Below, piece by piece: positions 16,057 through 24,819 of a stretch of 29,687 nucleotides of DNA (position 1 is its first letter; every line of letters starts with the position of its first letter). Source of the DNA: Bacillota bacterium (GTDB lineage Bacteria > Bacillota_C > Negativicutes > CTSoil-072); the NCBI GenBank assembly GCA_017861495.1, contig JAGFXW010000038.1, positions 1-29,687 on the forward strand. Reading direction: 5' to 3'. Below the pieces are notes generated by a model. That model was not told the DNA's origin, searched no databases, and saw only the letters and a program-made list of their open reading frames with translations. The position numbers and the translations under genes were made by a program.

Positions 16057-16758
16057 CTACTTTTTGTGAATATGAAAAAAACGTTCAATTTTTTCCCAAT
16101 AAAAAAATAGTAATAGGCCGGCCAGAGCCAGCAATGTCGTGATTCCCACCATTTTATGGATATTTCTTGACAGTTGCTGACCTAAAACCGAATACAAAAT
16201 AATTGCCGGAGTTTGGCCCACTCCGGTCGCTAATAAAAACTGCCAAAGGGAAATGGAAGTCAGCCCGGAGCCATAACTAACAGCCTTAAACGGGATCACC
16301 GGTGTTAACCGGGTAATAAAAACCGCCAATACCCCTTTAGATTGAAAATAACGGTCAAACAACATCAAATAGCGCGGATTTACAACCCGCTCCACCAAGG
16401 GGCGCCCATACCAGCAGGCAAGGCCAAAATCCAGCGCAGCTCCTAACAACGCTCCGATCCAGGAATACAGGGCACCGTATGCCCAGCCGAAAATCCACGC
16501 ATTGCTGATCGTCAAAAACAGGCCGGGAACTAAAGGGATCATTGACTGAAACATCATCAATAATATACTGACTAATGGCGCCCATTTTCCATAGGACAAA
16601 AGAAATAAACGCAAGTCCTCAAAGTTGCGGCTGCGCAAATGAGCCGTAACCATCGCAATAAATTCCTGAACTCCTGGAATGAAAAAATAAATGAGAACAC
16701 CAAGGACCAGTACACCAACTTTAATGCAAATGAGAACTTTCATTGACAATGTTCTCAT
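16057..16758 (-). CDS. TVP38/TMEM64 (VTT/DedA-superfamily) membrane protein
   Basis: A 233-residue integral membrane protein of the VTT (SNARE-associated, DedA-related) family, whose members are linked to lipid scrambling and envelope homeostasis. It has an N-terminal helix (residues ~8-28), then the family domain with MIPLVPGLFLTISNAWIFGWAYG, GALLGAALDFGLACWYGRPLVERV, and RLTPVIPFKAVSYGSGLTSISLWQFLLATGVGQTP, followed by a last helix. The family's re-entrant segments with FGWAYG and the R-x-x-P-VIPF motif are present. The ATG at 16758 has GGAGG nine bases before it. It follows the small 76-residue membrane protein by about 20 bases, probably co-transcribed. The substrate is unknown. Confidence 0.85.
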   Translation of the reverse strand: MRTLSMKVLICIKVGVLVLGVLIYFFIPGVQEFIAMVTAHLRSRNFEDLRLFLLSYGKWAPLVSILLMMFQSMIPLVPGLFLTISNAWIFGWAYGALYSWIGALLGAALDFGLACWYGRPLVERVVNPRYLMLFDRYFQSKGVLAVFITRLTPVIPFKAVSYGSGLTSISLWQFLLATGVGQTPAIILYSVLGQQLSRNIHKMVGITTLLALAGLLLFFYWEKIERFFHIHKK

Positions 16759-16778
16759 GGCCCCTGACCTCCATTTAA

Positions 16779-17009
16779 CTATCGTTTTTTTGCTTTTGTC
16801 TTGCCTTTTCTTGAAGAAGTCAAGGTCCTCCGGCTGTTATTTCGCCAAAACACCATGCCAACTACAATAGACAGGAAAACGAAGCCGGCAACCCAAGCTG
16901 ATGAACTATCCGACAGCCCTACTTTTGTGTCTTCTTGTGATAACAGAAGCAAACCAGCAGCAATAACAGTTGCAAAACCAATGAACGCGTTCATTTTGGT
17001 TGTATTCAT
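16779..17009 (-). CDS. Small two-span membrane protein of unknown function
   Basis: I do not recognise a family. The 76-residue product has two hydrophobic stretches (about residues 8-22 and 35-50) and a strongly basic tail (RRTLTSSRKGKTKAKKR) that would face the cytosol. Its start is unclear: an AGGGG lies 12 bases before the ATG at 17009, and an in-frame GTG at 17054 would add 15 residues without a good site. It lies between ileS and the TVP38 gene on the same strand, with only 20 bases to the latter, so the pair may work in the same membrane process. That is inference. Confidence 0.6.
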   Translation of the reverse strand: MNTTKMNAFIGFATVIAAGLLLLSQEDTKVGLSDSSSAWVAGFVFLSIVVGMVFWRNNSRRTLTSSRKGKTKAKKR

Positions 17010-17097
17010 TACATCAATCATCCCCTGTCTTATAATTATTTTTACATCTGACACCAGTTTCCTGCTCCAAAGAACTAAAAAAGCGAAAATTGTACAT

Positions 17098-17123
17098 GAC
17101 GCCTGCTTTATTAAGCAGGCGTC
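17098..17123. terminator. Stem-loop after ileS, weak terminator candidate
   Basis: GACGCCUGCUU and AAGCAGGCGUC form a perfect 11-pair stem with a four-base loop just past the ileS stop. The U run that follows is poor (AUGUACAAUUUU), so it may be a leaky terminator or an mRNA-end stabiliser. Confidence 0.55.
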
Positions 17124-17139
17124 AGATTGAAAATTCGTA

Positions 17140-19932
17140 TTAAGGTAATTGTTTTACAACCGATGCGCAACGGTCGCACAAAGTAGTATGTTCTTCATCT
17201 TTCCCTACCGTATCGCTATAAATCCAGCAACGTTCACATTTTACGCCATGACCCGGTTTTACAGCAACAGCCAATGCAAAATCAGCAGCCCGGTAAGCGT
17301 CGGCCGGCGCAGATCCGGTTCCTTCCGTTATGGTTGCATGCGAAACAATCAAAATTTGCGCCAAATCATCACTGATTGCTTCCAAGGAACGGTAAGCATC
17401 GCCATCCGCAAAAATTTCTACAGCCGCATCGAGGGAGTGCCCAATTAATTTCGTACGGCGGGCGTTCTCCAGCGCTTTCGTGATTTCACTGCGCAAATCC
17501 AAGATTGCATCCCATTTGGCTGCCAATTCTTCATTCAAATATTCCGGATGCGGTACAGGCCATGCTGCCATCTGAACACTTTCCGGCATCCCTTTCAACT
17601 TGGGCATGTATTCCCAAATCTCTTCGGTCGTGAACGTCAACACAGGTGACAGCATCACTACCAACGTACCCAATATTTCATGCATAACCGTCTGTGCTGC
17701 CCGCCGTTCCCTTGAACCGGGAACCGAAGCATACAGCCGGTCTTTCAATATATCCAAATAAAATGCACTTAGATCAACCGCGCAGAAATTATGCACCGTG
17801 TGATACAATACATGAAAATCGTAGGCATCAAATGCCTGCTGAACTCGTTCGCGCACTTGCTCAAGCCGCATCAACGCCCAACGGTCTAATTCCGTCAACT
17901 CTTCATAGGCAGCGCGGTCGGCAATCGGATCGAAATCATAGATATTGCCCAGAATGTAACGGAAGGTATTACGGATTTTTCGATATACTTCCGATAACTG
18001 TTTCAAAATTTCGTTCGAAATCCGGATATCGGCTTTATAATCAGCAGAGGCAACCCAGAGGCGTAAAATGTCCGCGCCATATTTCTTAATCACTTCCTGC
18101 GGATAAATAACATTGCCAACCGATTTCGACATCTTCCGGCCTTCGCCGTCTACCACAAACCCGTGCGTTAAAACAGCTTTATACGGCGCCACACCTTTCG
18201 TAGCCACCGATGTCAACAGGGATGACTGGAACCAGCCGCGATGTTGGTCACTGCCTTCCAGATACATTTCCGCCGGCCAATGCAATTCTTTTCGCACTTC
18301 CAATACGGCTTTATGGCTCGATCCGCTGTCAAACCAAACATCCATGATATCCGTTTCCTTCCGGAAAGCTCCATGTCCGCATTCCGGACAAGTAAATCCT
18401 TCCGGCAAAATTTCTGCTGCGCTTTTCGCCCACCAGGCATCCGATCCTTCTTTCTCAAAAAGGTCCTGCACAGCCGTAATTGTCGTTTCATTCACTATTT
18501 CCTTATTGCATTTGCCGCAATAAAAAATAGGAATCGGTACGCCCCAAACCCGTTGACGGGAAATACACCAGTCATGACGGTCGGCCACCATGTTATGAAT
18601 ACGTTCTTCACCCCAGGAAGGAATCCATTGTACATTTTTAATGGCATCCAGCGCTTCCTGCCGGAAATCGTCTACAGAAGCAAACCATTGTTCAGTCGCC
18701 CGGTAGATAATCGGGCTCTTGCAGCGCCAGCAGTGGGCGTATTGATGCCGCAGCGAGCCTTTGCCCAATAATTTTCCTTGCGCTGCCAATTCCTTGATAA
18801 CCGGAACATTCGCATCAAATACAAACAACCCGGCAAATTTCCCGCCTTCTTCGGTAAAATGGCCTGTGTGGTCAACCGGACAAATAACCGGCAAACCATA
18901 CTTTTCGCCAACTTCAAAGTCTTCCTGACCGTGTCCGGGAGCGGTATGTACACAACCCGTTCCTGCTTCCAGCGTAACATGATCGCCGAGAACAATCGGC
19001 GACTGCCGGTCGATAAAAGGATGCTGGAATACCAAGCCTTCCAATTCGGCGCCGCTTACAGTACCTAACACTTGATATTCGCCAAGATGATTATCTTCCG
19101 CGACTTTCGCCGCCAAATCAGCTGCCAATAAATAAACTTCATCGCCAAATTGCGCCCAAACATATTGCAATTCCGGATTAAGGGCAATCGCCACATTGGC
19201 CGGCATCGTCCAAGGCGTTGTCGTCCAAATTACAGCGAACACTTTTTTCGGGTCTACACCTGCCGGCAGCAGCCCTTTATCATCCACTAGCGAAAATTTT
19301 ACATAAATCGAAGTGGATTTACGTTCTGCATATTCAATTTCCGCTTCCGCCAAGGCAGTCTCGCAGGTCGGGCACCAATATACCGATTTTAAGCCTTTGT
19401 AAATGTACCCTTTCGAAGCCATTGTGCCAAACACTCGGATTTGTTTTGCTTCATATGCCGGCAAAAGTGTAATATAAGGGTTATCCCAGTCGCCATTTAC
19501 CCCCAGCCGTTTAAAATCTTCCCGTTGAAGATCGAGGCATTGCAGAGCATACTCCCTGCATTTACGGCGTAAATCCAATGGATTCAGTTGATGACGATTC
19601 AAGCCAAGAATTTGGATCGCAGCATGCTCAATTGGCATGCCATGTGTATCCCATCCAGGTACATACGGGGCATCGTAACCCCGCAACGATTTATACTTCA
19701 TAATGATATCTTTTAAAATTTTGTTCAGTGCGGTTCCAATATGGATATTGCCATTTGCATATGGCGGCCCGTCATGCAAAATGAATTTCGGCCTGCCGGC
19801 CGATTGGGCAACGCGTTTCTCATAAATTTTATTGTCACGCCAATATTCCAAAACTTTAGGCTCTTTGTCCGGCAAATTCGCCCGCATCGGAAAATCGGTT
19901 TGCGGCAAATTTAATGTTTTACTATAATCCAA
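17140..19932 (-). CDS. ileS: Isoleucyl-tRNA synthetase
   Basis: IleRS charges tRNA-Ile and edits misactivated valine. The 930-residue protein has the normal length for the bacterial type. It shows the class I HIGH-type motif HIGT (residues 64-67), [10 protein letters not shown], an editing domain with [11 protein letters not shown] and [27 protein letters not shown], and KMSKS at 600-604. The C-terminal zinc knuckle has paired cysteines (CERCW and CDRC) near residues 903-925. The start codon is TTG at 19932, eight bases after GGAGG. It is controlled by an Ile-specific T-box, so it should be induced when charged tRNA-Ile runs low. Confidence 0.98.
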   Translation of the reverse strand: MDYSKTLNLPQTDFPMRANLPDKEPKVLEYWRDNKIYEKRVAQSAGRPKFILHDGPPYANGNIHIGTALNKILKDIIMKYKSLRGYDAPYVPGWDTHGMPIEHAAIQILGLNRHQLNPLDLRRKCREYALQCLDLQREDFKRLGVNGDWDNPYITLLPAYEAKQIRVFGTMASKGYIYKGLKSVYWCPTCETALAEAEIEYAERKSTSIYVKFSLVDDKGLLPAGVDPKKVFAVIWTTTPWTMPANVAIALNPELQYVWAQFGDEVYLLAADLAAKVAEDNHLGEYQVLGTVSGAELEGLVFQHPFIDRQSPIVLGDHVTLEAGTGCVHTAPGHGQEDFEVGEKYGLPVICPVDHTGHFTEEGGKFAGLFVFDANVPVIKELAAQGKLLGKGSLRHQYAHCWRCKSPIIYRATEQWFASVDDFRQEALDAIKNVQWIPSWGEERIHNMVADRHDWCISRQRVWGVPIPIFYCGKCNKEIVNETTITAVQDLFEKEGSDAWWAKSAAEILPEGFTCPECGHGAFRKETDIMDVWFDSGSSHKAVLEVRKELHWPAEMYLEGSDQHRGWFQSSLLTSVATKGVAPYKAVLTHGFVVDGEGRKMSKSVGNVIYPQEVIKKYGADILRLWVASADYKADIRISNEILKQLSEVYRKIRNTFRYILGNIYDFDPIADRAAYEELTELDRWALMRLEQVRERVQQAFDAYDFHVLYHTVHNFCAVDLSAFYLDILKDRLYASVPGSRERRAAQTVMHEILGTLVVMLSPVLTFTTEEIWEYMPKLKGMPESVQMAAWPVPHPEYLNEELAAKWDAILDLRSEITKALENARRTKLIGHSLDAAVEIFADGDAYRSLEAISDDLAQILIVSHATITEGTGSAPADAYRAADFALAVAVKPGHGVKCERCWIYSDTVGKDEEHTTLCDRCASVVKQLP

Positions 19933-19945
19933 CCTTCACACCTCC

Positions 19946-19984
19946 AAAAAAATAAGTCCTCATCCCGAAAGGGACGAGAGACTT
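19946..19984 (-). terminator. T-box terminator of ileS
   Basis: AAGUCUCUCGUCCC and GGGAUGAGGACUU form a long stem with a UUUC loop, followed by A and seven U residues, directly upstream of the ileS ribosome binding site. Confidence 0.92.
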
Positions 19985-20212
19985 TAAATCCCGTGGTACC
20001 ACCCTAATGACTGTCGCCAGCCACTCTGAACGAAATAACGATCGTCATCCGGCGAAGCCTACTGAATTTCGGTTCGCTGTTCCGGAGAGATATTCACCGC
20101 TGACCCGCTCCACCAGGCTCACACCACTTCCTGGTTCGCTGCGAAACGTTACGTCCCGGCTACTGCCTCCGTCATTACATTCTTCCATCATGATACTGTC
20201 TGATTTTACTAG
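19985..20212 (-). promoter_or_regulatory. Ile-specific T-box leader of ileS
   Basis: The highly conserved T-box sequence AGGGUGGUACCACGGG (19990-20005) sits just before the terminator and would form the antiterminator with uncharged tRNA. Further up, in the specifier loop (GUGAAUAUCUCUC), the triplet AUC at 20089-20091 is an isoleucine codon, matching the gene. Stem I with its AGUA/GGAG-type segments lies around 20090-20200. When tRNA-Ile is uncharged it pairs with the AUC and the T-box and prevents termination. Confidence 0.95.
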
Positions 20213-20216
20213 TCAC

Positions 20217-20245
20217 ATTATACCGATTCCCGCAACAAGTGTCAA
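20217..20245 (-). promoter_or_regulatory. Consensus SigA promoter for ileS
   Basis: TTGACA (20240-20245) and TATAAT (20217-20222), both perfect, are 17 bases apart. This is the strongest promoter in the window and sits just upstream of the T-box leader. Confidence 0.95.
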
Positions 20246-20291
20246 TTGCACATACCAATAAATCCCGTTAGTATATCGATCAAGAACGGAA

Positions 20292-20603
20292 TTATGATTT
20301 TAACAATTGGATAAAATCTTCTTTAGTTAACCCTTCAATGGCGATTACCTTATTGCGGCCTTTGAAACCATTGGTAATAGAAATCCGGTTTTTAGCAACT
20401 GAGAGAATCTTGGAAAAAAAAGCTATACAAGCTTCATTGGCTTCACCATCCACCGGCGGAGAGGTTAAACTTACTTTCAATGATCCCCCCATGACTCCGG
20501 TTATCGCGTTGCGGCTGGCGCGTGGTTGAACACGAACGTTCACAGTGATTCCTGCTGGAGTACTGTAGACTTCAACCAATTGTAAATCATCAATTTGATT
20601 CAA
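20292..20603 (-). CDS. yggU: DUF167 / YggU family protein
   Basis: The function of YggU proteins is not established. This 103-residue product has the typical pattern: a strand with VNVRVQPRASRNAITG, then LKVSLTSPPVDGEANEACIAFFSKIL, then ISITNGFKGRNKVIAIEG. The start is a TTG at 20603 that overlaps the divIVA stop (TTGA) and has GAGG seven bases upstream, so translation is coupled to divIVA. It is the last gene of the sepF-proC-ylmH-divIVA cluster, ahead of the ileS promoter. Confidence 0.9.
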   Translation of the reverse strand: MNQIDDLQLVEVYSTPAGITVNVRVQPRASRNAITGVMGGSLKVSLTSPPVDGEANEACIAFFSKILSVAKNRISITNGFKGRNKVIAIEGLTKEDFIQLLKS

Positions 20604-21052
20604 CTTTCATCCTCTTCCGTTTTATTCAACAGCTCCATTTGCGCCATCAGGAGATTGCGCATTCGGGATCGTGAAACCGCCATCTGTTTCGTCAATTCGT
20701 CATATTCGGCCGTCATCCGGCGTACCTTCTCCGTTGCTTCCTCCAGCATACGTTGAACGCGAATTTCACCTTCTTTGATGATTAACTCGCTTTCTTTTTT
20801 TCCGCTGAGTTTCACTTCTTCCGCCGTCTCTTGGGCGATGACCAAGGTATTATGCAACGTGTTTTCCATTTGTTGATAATACTCTAATTTCGTGTTTAAC
20901 TGCTGAACCGCTTCTTTAAGGTCCATATTTTCCCGTAATAAACCTTCATAATCAGACACCAACAAGTCCAGGAATTCATCTACTTCACGTTCGGAATAAC
21001 CACGAAAAGACCGTTTAAATTCCTTATTATGAATATCAATCGGCGTTAACAC
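20600..21052 (-). CDS. divIVA: DivIVA-family cell division / polarity protein
   Basis: DivIVA binds negatively curved membrane at poles and septa and recruits partners for division or growth. The 150-residue protein has the N-terminal lipid-binding motif (MLTPIDIHNKEFKRSFRGYSEREVDEFLD, residues 1-29), with the conserved F-x-R-G-Y, then a long coiled coil (about 30-140) ending in acidic residues. The start is a GTG at 21052 with GGAGG seven bases upstream. It lies in the sepF-proC-ylmH-divIVA order well known from Bacillota, supporting a division role. Confidence 0.93.
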   Translation of the reverse strand: MLTPIDIHNKEFKRSFRGYSEREVDEFLDLLVSDYEGLLRENMDLKEAVQQLNTKLEYYQQMENTLHNTLVIAQETAEEVKLSGKKESELIIKEGEIRVQRMLEEATEKVRRMTAEYDELTKQMAVSRSRMRNLLMAQMELLNKTEEDES

Positions 21053-21124
21053 TCAACCACCTCCACGCAGCTTGAAAACCCTCTCACGCTAAACCAACCG
21101 GCCACTGCCAACCAAACAAATTCT

Positions 21125-21910
21125 CTAATAGAACCGCTTCAATACAATACTTGTCCGCCCTTTTTTTGTTTGGCCAAGCACTTCACAAAATTCAACCCGG
21201 CCTCTGCCCCGCATGGATAATATATCTCCCGGTTTGACTATCTGCGAGCCGCTTTTTGCATCCTGCCAATTCACTTTTAGTTTTTTTGCTGCGATCTCTT
21301 CCGCCATCTTAGTCCTTGAAACGCTGAAACCAGCCGCAGCTACCACATCGAGCCGGAGAGACGCCGCCGTCGTTCTGACTTCTTTCACTTTTTCTTCGCG
21401 CGCGGCAATTTCCATTAAAGGAATCCGGTTCACCGAAACGGCAGCCGCTCCAATCTGGGTCAAGTTCGCCAACACGTACTCCGTGTGCAGTTGCGTAACA
21501 AGAATTTGGCAACCGTTGGTCGTCATCACTATGTCGCCAAAAGCTTCCCTTTTTATTCCCATCGCCATCAATGCGCCTAAAACGTCCCTGTGGGAAAGCT
21601 GATGATAGCGTTTATCCCACGACACACTAACCGCATCGATAGCAAAGTCAACTTCACCCTTAAAATCTTCGTCGACAAATGCCGCTTTAACACGTTCCGC
21701 TCCTGAATAACCGCCTTCCAACATCAATTCCAAACGGTCATAATGGGCGATGATTGTTTCTGCGACACTGCAGCCAAATGGATCTAAAAAGTCGCTCAGC
21801 TTATATTTTCGGTTTTTTAATGCGGCTTCCGCTGTATCCAATAGGCGGACAGCCGTTTCTTCTTCACCGCTGGCCCGGTAATACCGCAAGATCTTATCGC
21901 GTTCCCCCAT
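21125..21910 (-). CDS. ylmH: YlmH, S4-domain RNA-binding protein
   Basis: YlmH is an S4-domain protein in the division cluster; in Bacillus it has been linked to handling stalled 50S-peptidyl-tRNA complexes alongside RqcH. The 261-residue product has an N-terminal domain with LSDFLDPFGCSVAETI, a middle domain (LGALMAMGIKREAFGDIVM), and a C-terminal S4 domain (about 175-240: LRLDVVAAAGFSVSRTKMAEEIAAKKLKVNW read in parts). The start at 21910 is supported by the TGATG overlap with the proC stop. Longer in-frame starts would run into proC. Confidence 0.92.
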   Translation of the reverse strand: MGERDKILRYYRASGEEETAVRLLDTAEAALKNRKYKLSDFLDPFGCSVAETIIAHYDRLELMLEGGYSGAERVKAAFVDEDFKGEVDFAIDAVSVSWDKRYHQLSHRDVLGALMAMGIKREAFGDIVMTTNGCQILVTQLHTEYVLANLTQIGAAAVSVNRIPLMEIAAREEKVKEVRTTAASLRLDVVAAAGFSVSRTKMAEEIAAKKLKVNWQDAKSGSQIVKPGDILSMRGRGRVEFCEVLGQTKKGRTSIVLKRFY

Positions 21911-22722
21911 CAATGCCGACCCATTTCCCGCGACCGTTCCGTTGCGCAAACGACTGCATCGATCAACGCAGCGCGCACGCCGGATTGTTCTAGAACGTGA
22001 ATACCGGCAATTGTTGTTCCGCCCGGTGAGGTAACCATATCTCTCAATTTAGCCGGATGCTCACCCGTCTCCAATACCATACGGGCAGCCCCAAGCAGTG
22101 TCTGCGCTGCCAACGTCAACGCAACATTACGCGGCAGCCCGACACGAACGCCGGCATCCGCCAAGGCATCAATCATCACATAGGCATAACCTGGCCCGCT
22201 GCCGGAAAGACCAGTCACCGCATCCATTGCACTTTCCGCCACCATAACCGTGCGTCCAACGGCGGAAAATAACATGGTTGCCAATTCGCCGGATTGCTGG
22301 CCTGCATATTTTCCCAATGTTATGGCTGCCATGCCTTCACCGACGGCTACCGGCGTATTCGGCATCACCCGGACAATCGCTACGCCCGGTAACTTTTCCT
22401 GTAAAGTAGCCGTACTAGTCCCGGCTACCACGGAAATAACCGTCGTTGCTGCCGGGACAACGCCGTTCAGGCTATCAAGCACTGACTGAATAACTTGAGG
22501 CTTAACCGTCAAAAACAGAATATCGACAACCGGAGCAATCTGCGCCGCATCCGCCGACGAGCTTACACCAAACTTATTTTCCATATGCTCACGGCGTTCT
22601 TGCGAAATATCACATACCGTAATTTGCTGCGGTGAAACCAAGCCCGCCTTGATAATACCTCCGACAATCGCTTCTGCAATCGCCCCACCGCCAACAAATG
22701 CCACCTTTTTATTAGTTAACAT
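21910..22722 (-). CDS. proC: Pyrroline-5-carboxylate reductase
   Basis: ProC makes proline from pyrroline-5-carboxylate with NAD(P)H. The 270-residue protein has the N-terminal Rossmann motif VAFVGGGAIAEAI, then TVKPQ and VVAGTS, VRVMPNTPVAVGEGM, the catalytic-domain motif LSGSGPGYAYVMIDALADAGV, and the C-terminal family signature RDMVTSPGGTTIAGI. The ATG at 22722 follows GGAGG by five bases; an earlier in-frame start lacks a site. It overlaps ylmH by one base, and sepF lies upstream. Its position in the division cluster is normal for Bacillota. Confidence 0.96.
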   Translation of the reverse strand: MLTNKKVAFVGGGAIAEAIVGGIIKAGLVSPQQITVCDISQERREHMENKFGVSSSADAAQIAPVVDILFLTVKPQVIQSVLDSLNGVVPAATTVISVVAGTSTATLQEKLPGVAIVRVMPNTPVAVGEGMAAITLGKYAGQQSGELATMLFSAVGRTVMVAESAMDAVTGLSGSGPGYAYVMIDALADAGVRVGLPRNVALTLAAQTLLGAARMVLETGEHPAKLRDMVTSPGGTTIAGIHVLEQSGVRAALIDAVVCATERSREMGRH

Positions 22723-22760
22723 ATAGACCTCCCGAAAAACCATTCTATCTACAATTTATA

Positions 22761-23186
22761 TCACTTGTTCGTCCAAGGTAAAAAATCCTTATTGATGCCA
22801 TCCTCACGCGGAGTGTACGCAACATCCACATTATTCGGCGCGCACATGAAAATATGAGTGCCTATTTTTTGGATGGATCCGCCAAGAGCATAGGTCGTTC
22901 CGCTGATAAAATCTATCATTCGTTTGGCAACATCTTTATCTGTATTTTCAAAGTTGACCACAACCGGTTTGCGGTTTTTCAAGTGATCGGACACTTGCTG
23001 CGCGTCATCAAAAGAAAACGGCTCAACCACCATTACTTTCATCTGTTTCGGATTCGTCGGTAAGTTGACAAGATTCACGTTTTTCTTTCCTTTTTGATCC
23101 GTTTCTTCTGCCCGTACATGTTCTTCCTCTGCTTCAACAGGTTCAAGCAGTCCTAAACCGCCCCATACTTTTTCTAAAATTTTCAT
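22761..23186 (-). CDS. sepF: SepF cell division protein
   Basis: SepF binds FtsZ and the membrane and helps shape the division ring. The 141-residue protein starts with an amphipathic helix (MKILEKVWGGLGL), the membrane anchor, then an acidic linker. The globular domain follows (about 55-135), with FSFDDAQQVSDHLKNRKPVVVNF, DVAKRMIDFISGTTYALGG, and IGTHIFMCAPNNVDV. The ATG at 23186 has an AAAGG about 11 bases upstream. It lies between yggS and proC, the standard order. Confidence 0.95.
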   Translation of the reverse strand: MKILEKVWGGLGLLEPVEAEEEHVRAEETDQKGKKNVNLVNLPTNPKQMKVMVVEPFSFDDAQQVSDHLKNRKPVVVNFENTDKDVAKRMIDFISGTTYALGGSIQKIGTHIFMCAPNNVDVAYTPREDGINKDFLPWTNK

Positions 23187-23208
23187 TGTTCGCGCATCCT
23201 TTCTTTCC

Positions 23209-23901
23209 CTATTTGCGTGCTCCAAAAATTCCAGTACCGATTCTCACAATATTAGCGCCTTCTTCTATGGCCACCGTATAATCATTCGTCATACCCATCG
23301 ACAGGGAATCAATCAATATATTCTGCGGCATAGCTTCTTGTAACGCTGTAAAAAGACCATACAAATTACGAAAAACCAGCCGGGTATCCTCTTTATCCGT
23401 ATAATAAGGGGCAATAGTCATGAGTCCCCGGATACACAGCGATTCCAACTTACTGATTTTCCAAGCCAGATCCAATGTTTCCTCCGGCGCAATCCCATAT
23501 TTGGTTGCCTCACCGGCGACATTCACCTGCAATAGTATATTTTGGCGCTTTCCCATTTTACCTGCAATCCGATTTATCTCTACTGCTAACCGTTCACTAT
23601 CCACGGAATGGATGAGATCAAAAATAGGCACTGCCAAATGTACCTTATTCGTTTGCAGATGGCCTATTAAATGCCACTCCGGTATGCTGCCCAGCTCAGC
23701 AAATTTACCAACTGCTTCCTGGATACGGTTTTCACCAATTGCACTAATCCCTGCTGTCAAGGCTTCCTTCATATCGCCAATACTTTGATTTTTTGTAACT
23801 GCCACAAGTTTCACCGGTCCGGGAGCTCCTGCAACGATACGTCGCGATACTGCTTCCTGAATATGATCTTTTGTTATGCAAATATTATCGGCAATCGTCA
23901 T
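23209..23901 (-). CDS. yggS: YggS/PLPBP pyridoxal phosphate homeostasis protein
   Basis: YggS-family proteins hold pyridoxal 5'-phosphate and keep vitamin B6 and amino-acid pools balanced; they have no proven catalytic role. The 230-residue protein is a single PLP-binding barrel with the cofactor lysine Lys37 in KLVAVTKNQS, then IGENRIQEA, WHLIGHLQTNK, HSVDSERLA, LLQVNVAGEATKYG, GLMTIAP, and the C-terminal SMGMTNDY and GTGIFGAR motifs. The ATG at 23901 has GGAGG eight bases upstream. It lies just upstream of sepF, its usual neighbour. Confidence 0.95.
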   Translation of the reverse strand: MTIADNICITKDHIQEAVSRRIVAGAPGPVKLVAVTKNQSIGDMKEALTAGISAIGENRIQEAVGKFAELGSIPEWHLIGHLQTNKVHLAVPIFDLIHSVDSERLAVEINRIAGKMGKRQNILLQVNVAGEATKYGIAPEETLDLAWKISKLESLCIRGLMTIAPYYTDKEDTRLVFRNLYGLFTALQEAMPQNILIDSLSMGMTNDYTVAIEEGANIVRIGTGIFGARK

Positions 23902-23991
23902 CACAGATTCCTCCATCAATGTCTTATTCGCTGATAAACATTTTTTTCCTCTTGCAATTGCCTGCAATAAGAAATTTTTTTACAATTTCCA

Positions 23992-24807
23992 CTATAAGGT
24001 GATCACAGCGCCAAGCCTGCCGGTATGCCCGTTTTCTGCCCGGTAAGAAAACAACAAATCGTTATTGCAGGAAGTACAAACCTCCGCTACTGTGATATTC
24101 TCCGCCGATACCCCGCTAGACAATAATTGCTGCCGGTTTACTTCCCATAAATTCAACATCCACCGTCCATCGCCATGAGGCTTCACTACACTTTGCCATT
24201 CCGGAAAACTATTACGCAAAGGCCCAATTACCCCCTCATCCACCTCATAACAACAAGGACCGATCGAAGGGCCAATGCCGATAAGACAATTGGTACTGCA
24301 ACATCCAAAACTTTCTTGCATCATTTTGAGTGTTTTTACGGCAATTTGCGCTACCGTTCCCTTCCAACCTGCATGTGCTGCCGCGATAACCCGTTGAACC
24401 GGATCAAAAATCAAAACAGGAACACAGTCCGCAAACAACAATAATAATGGGACGTCCGGCGTAGCGGTAATGATCGCATCAGTCTCCCATAAAGCGTCTG
24501 CATACTGATCAGCGCCTCTCCCTGCATCCGCTTGAGTGACAATTGCGATCGTATCTTTATGAACTTGCTGCGCGCTGACAACCGATCGATGATTAACACC
24601 AACAGCTTCACAAAACAATTTTCGATTTGCCTGTACTTTAACCGGGTCATCACCCGTGTGCATCCCTAAGTCCAGCGAACAATAAGGAGCGCTGCTGACC
24701 CCGCCCAATCGGGTAGAAATACCATGCCGAATACCTGCCTGATAAAATTGGGTAAAAAAACCATACCAGATATTATTATTGCTTTTGCGCAATAAAAATT
24801 CGTTCAT
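23992..24807 (-). CDS. pgeF: Peptidoglycan editing factor PgeF (YfiH / DUF152 family)
   Basis: PgeF-family proteins, once annotated as multicopper polyphenol oxidases, keep L-serine out of the second position of peptidoglycan stems; other members act as purine nucleosidases. The 271-residue protein has the family's metal triad: His83 (QQVHKD), Cys128 (FADCVPV) and His145 (AAAHAGWKGT). It also has GIGPSIGPCCYEV and FSYRAENGHTGR near the C terminus. An AGGAG lies about eight bases before the ATG at 24807. It is 12 bases downstream of the radical SAM gene and upstream of yggS and sepF, fitting an envelope-related role. Confidence 0.93.
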   Translation of the reverse strand: MNEFLLRKSNNNIWYGFFTQFYQAGIRHGISTRLGGVSSAPYCSLDLGMHTGDDPVKVQANRKLFCEAVGVNHRSVVSAQQVHKDTIAIVTQADAGRGADQYADALWETDAIITATPDVPLLLLFADCVPVLIFDPVQRVIAAAHAGWKGTVAQIAVKTLKMMQESFGCCSTNCLIGIGPSIGPCCYEVDEGVIGPLRNSFPEWQSVVKPHGDGRWMLNLWEVNRQQLLSSGVSAENITVAEVCTSCNNDLLFSYRAENGHTGRLGAVITL

Positions 24808-24819
24808 ATGTTTACTCTC

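Noticed and set aside
18241..18771. Plus-strand ORF of 176 codons
   Set aside because: It is antisense to the catalytic part of ileS, whose minus-strand reading is certain.
20246..20291. UCCGUU...AACGGGA stem as a terminator after yggU
   Set aside because: The loop is long and the U run interrupted (AUUUAUU), so it is too weak to call.
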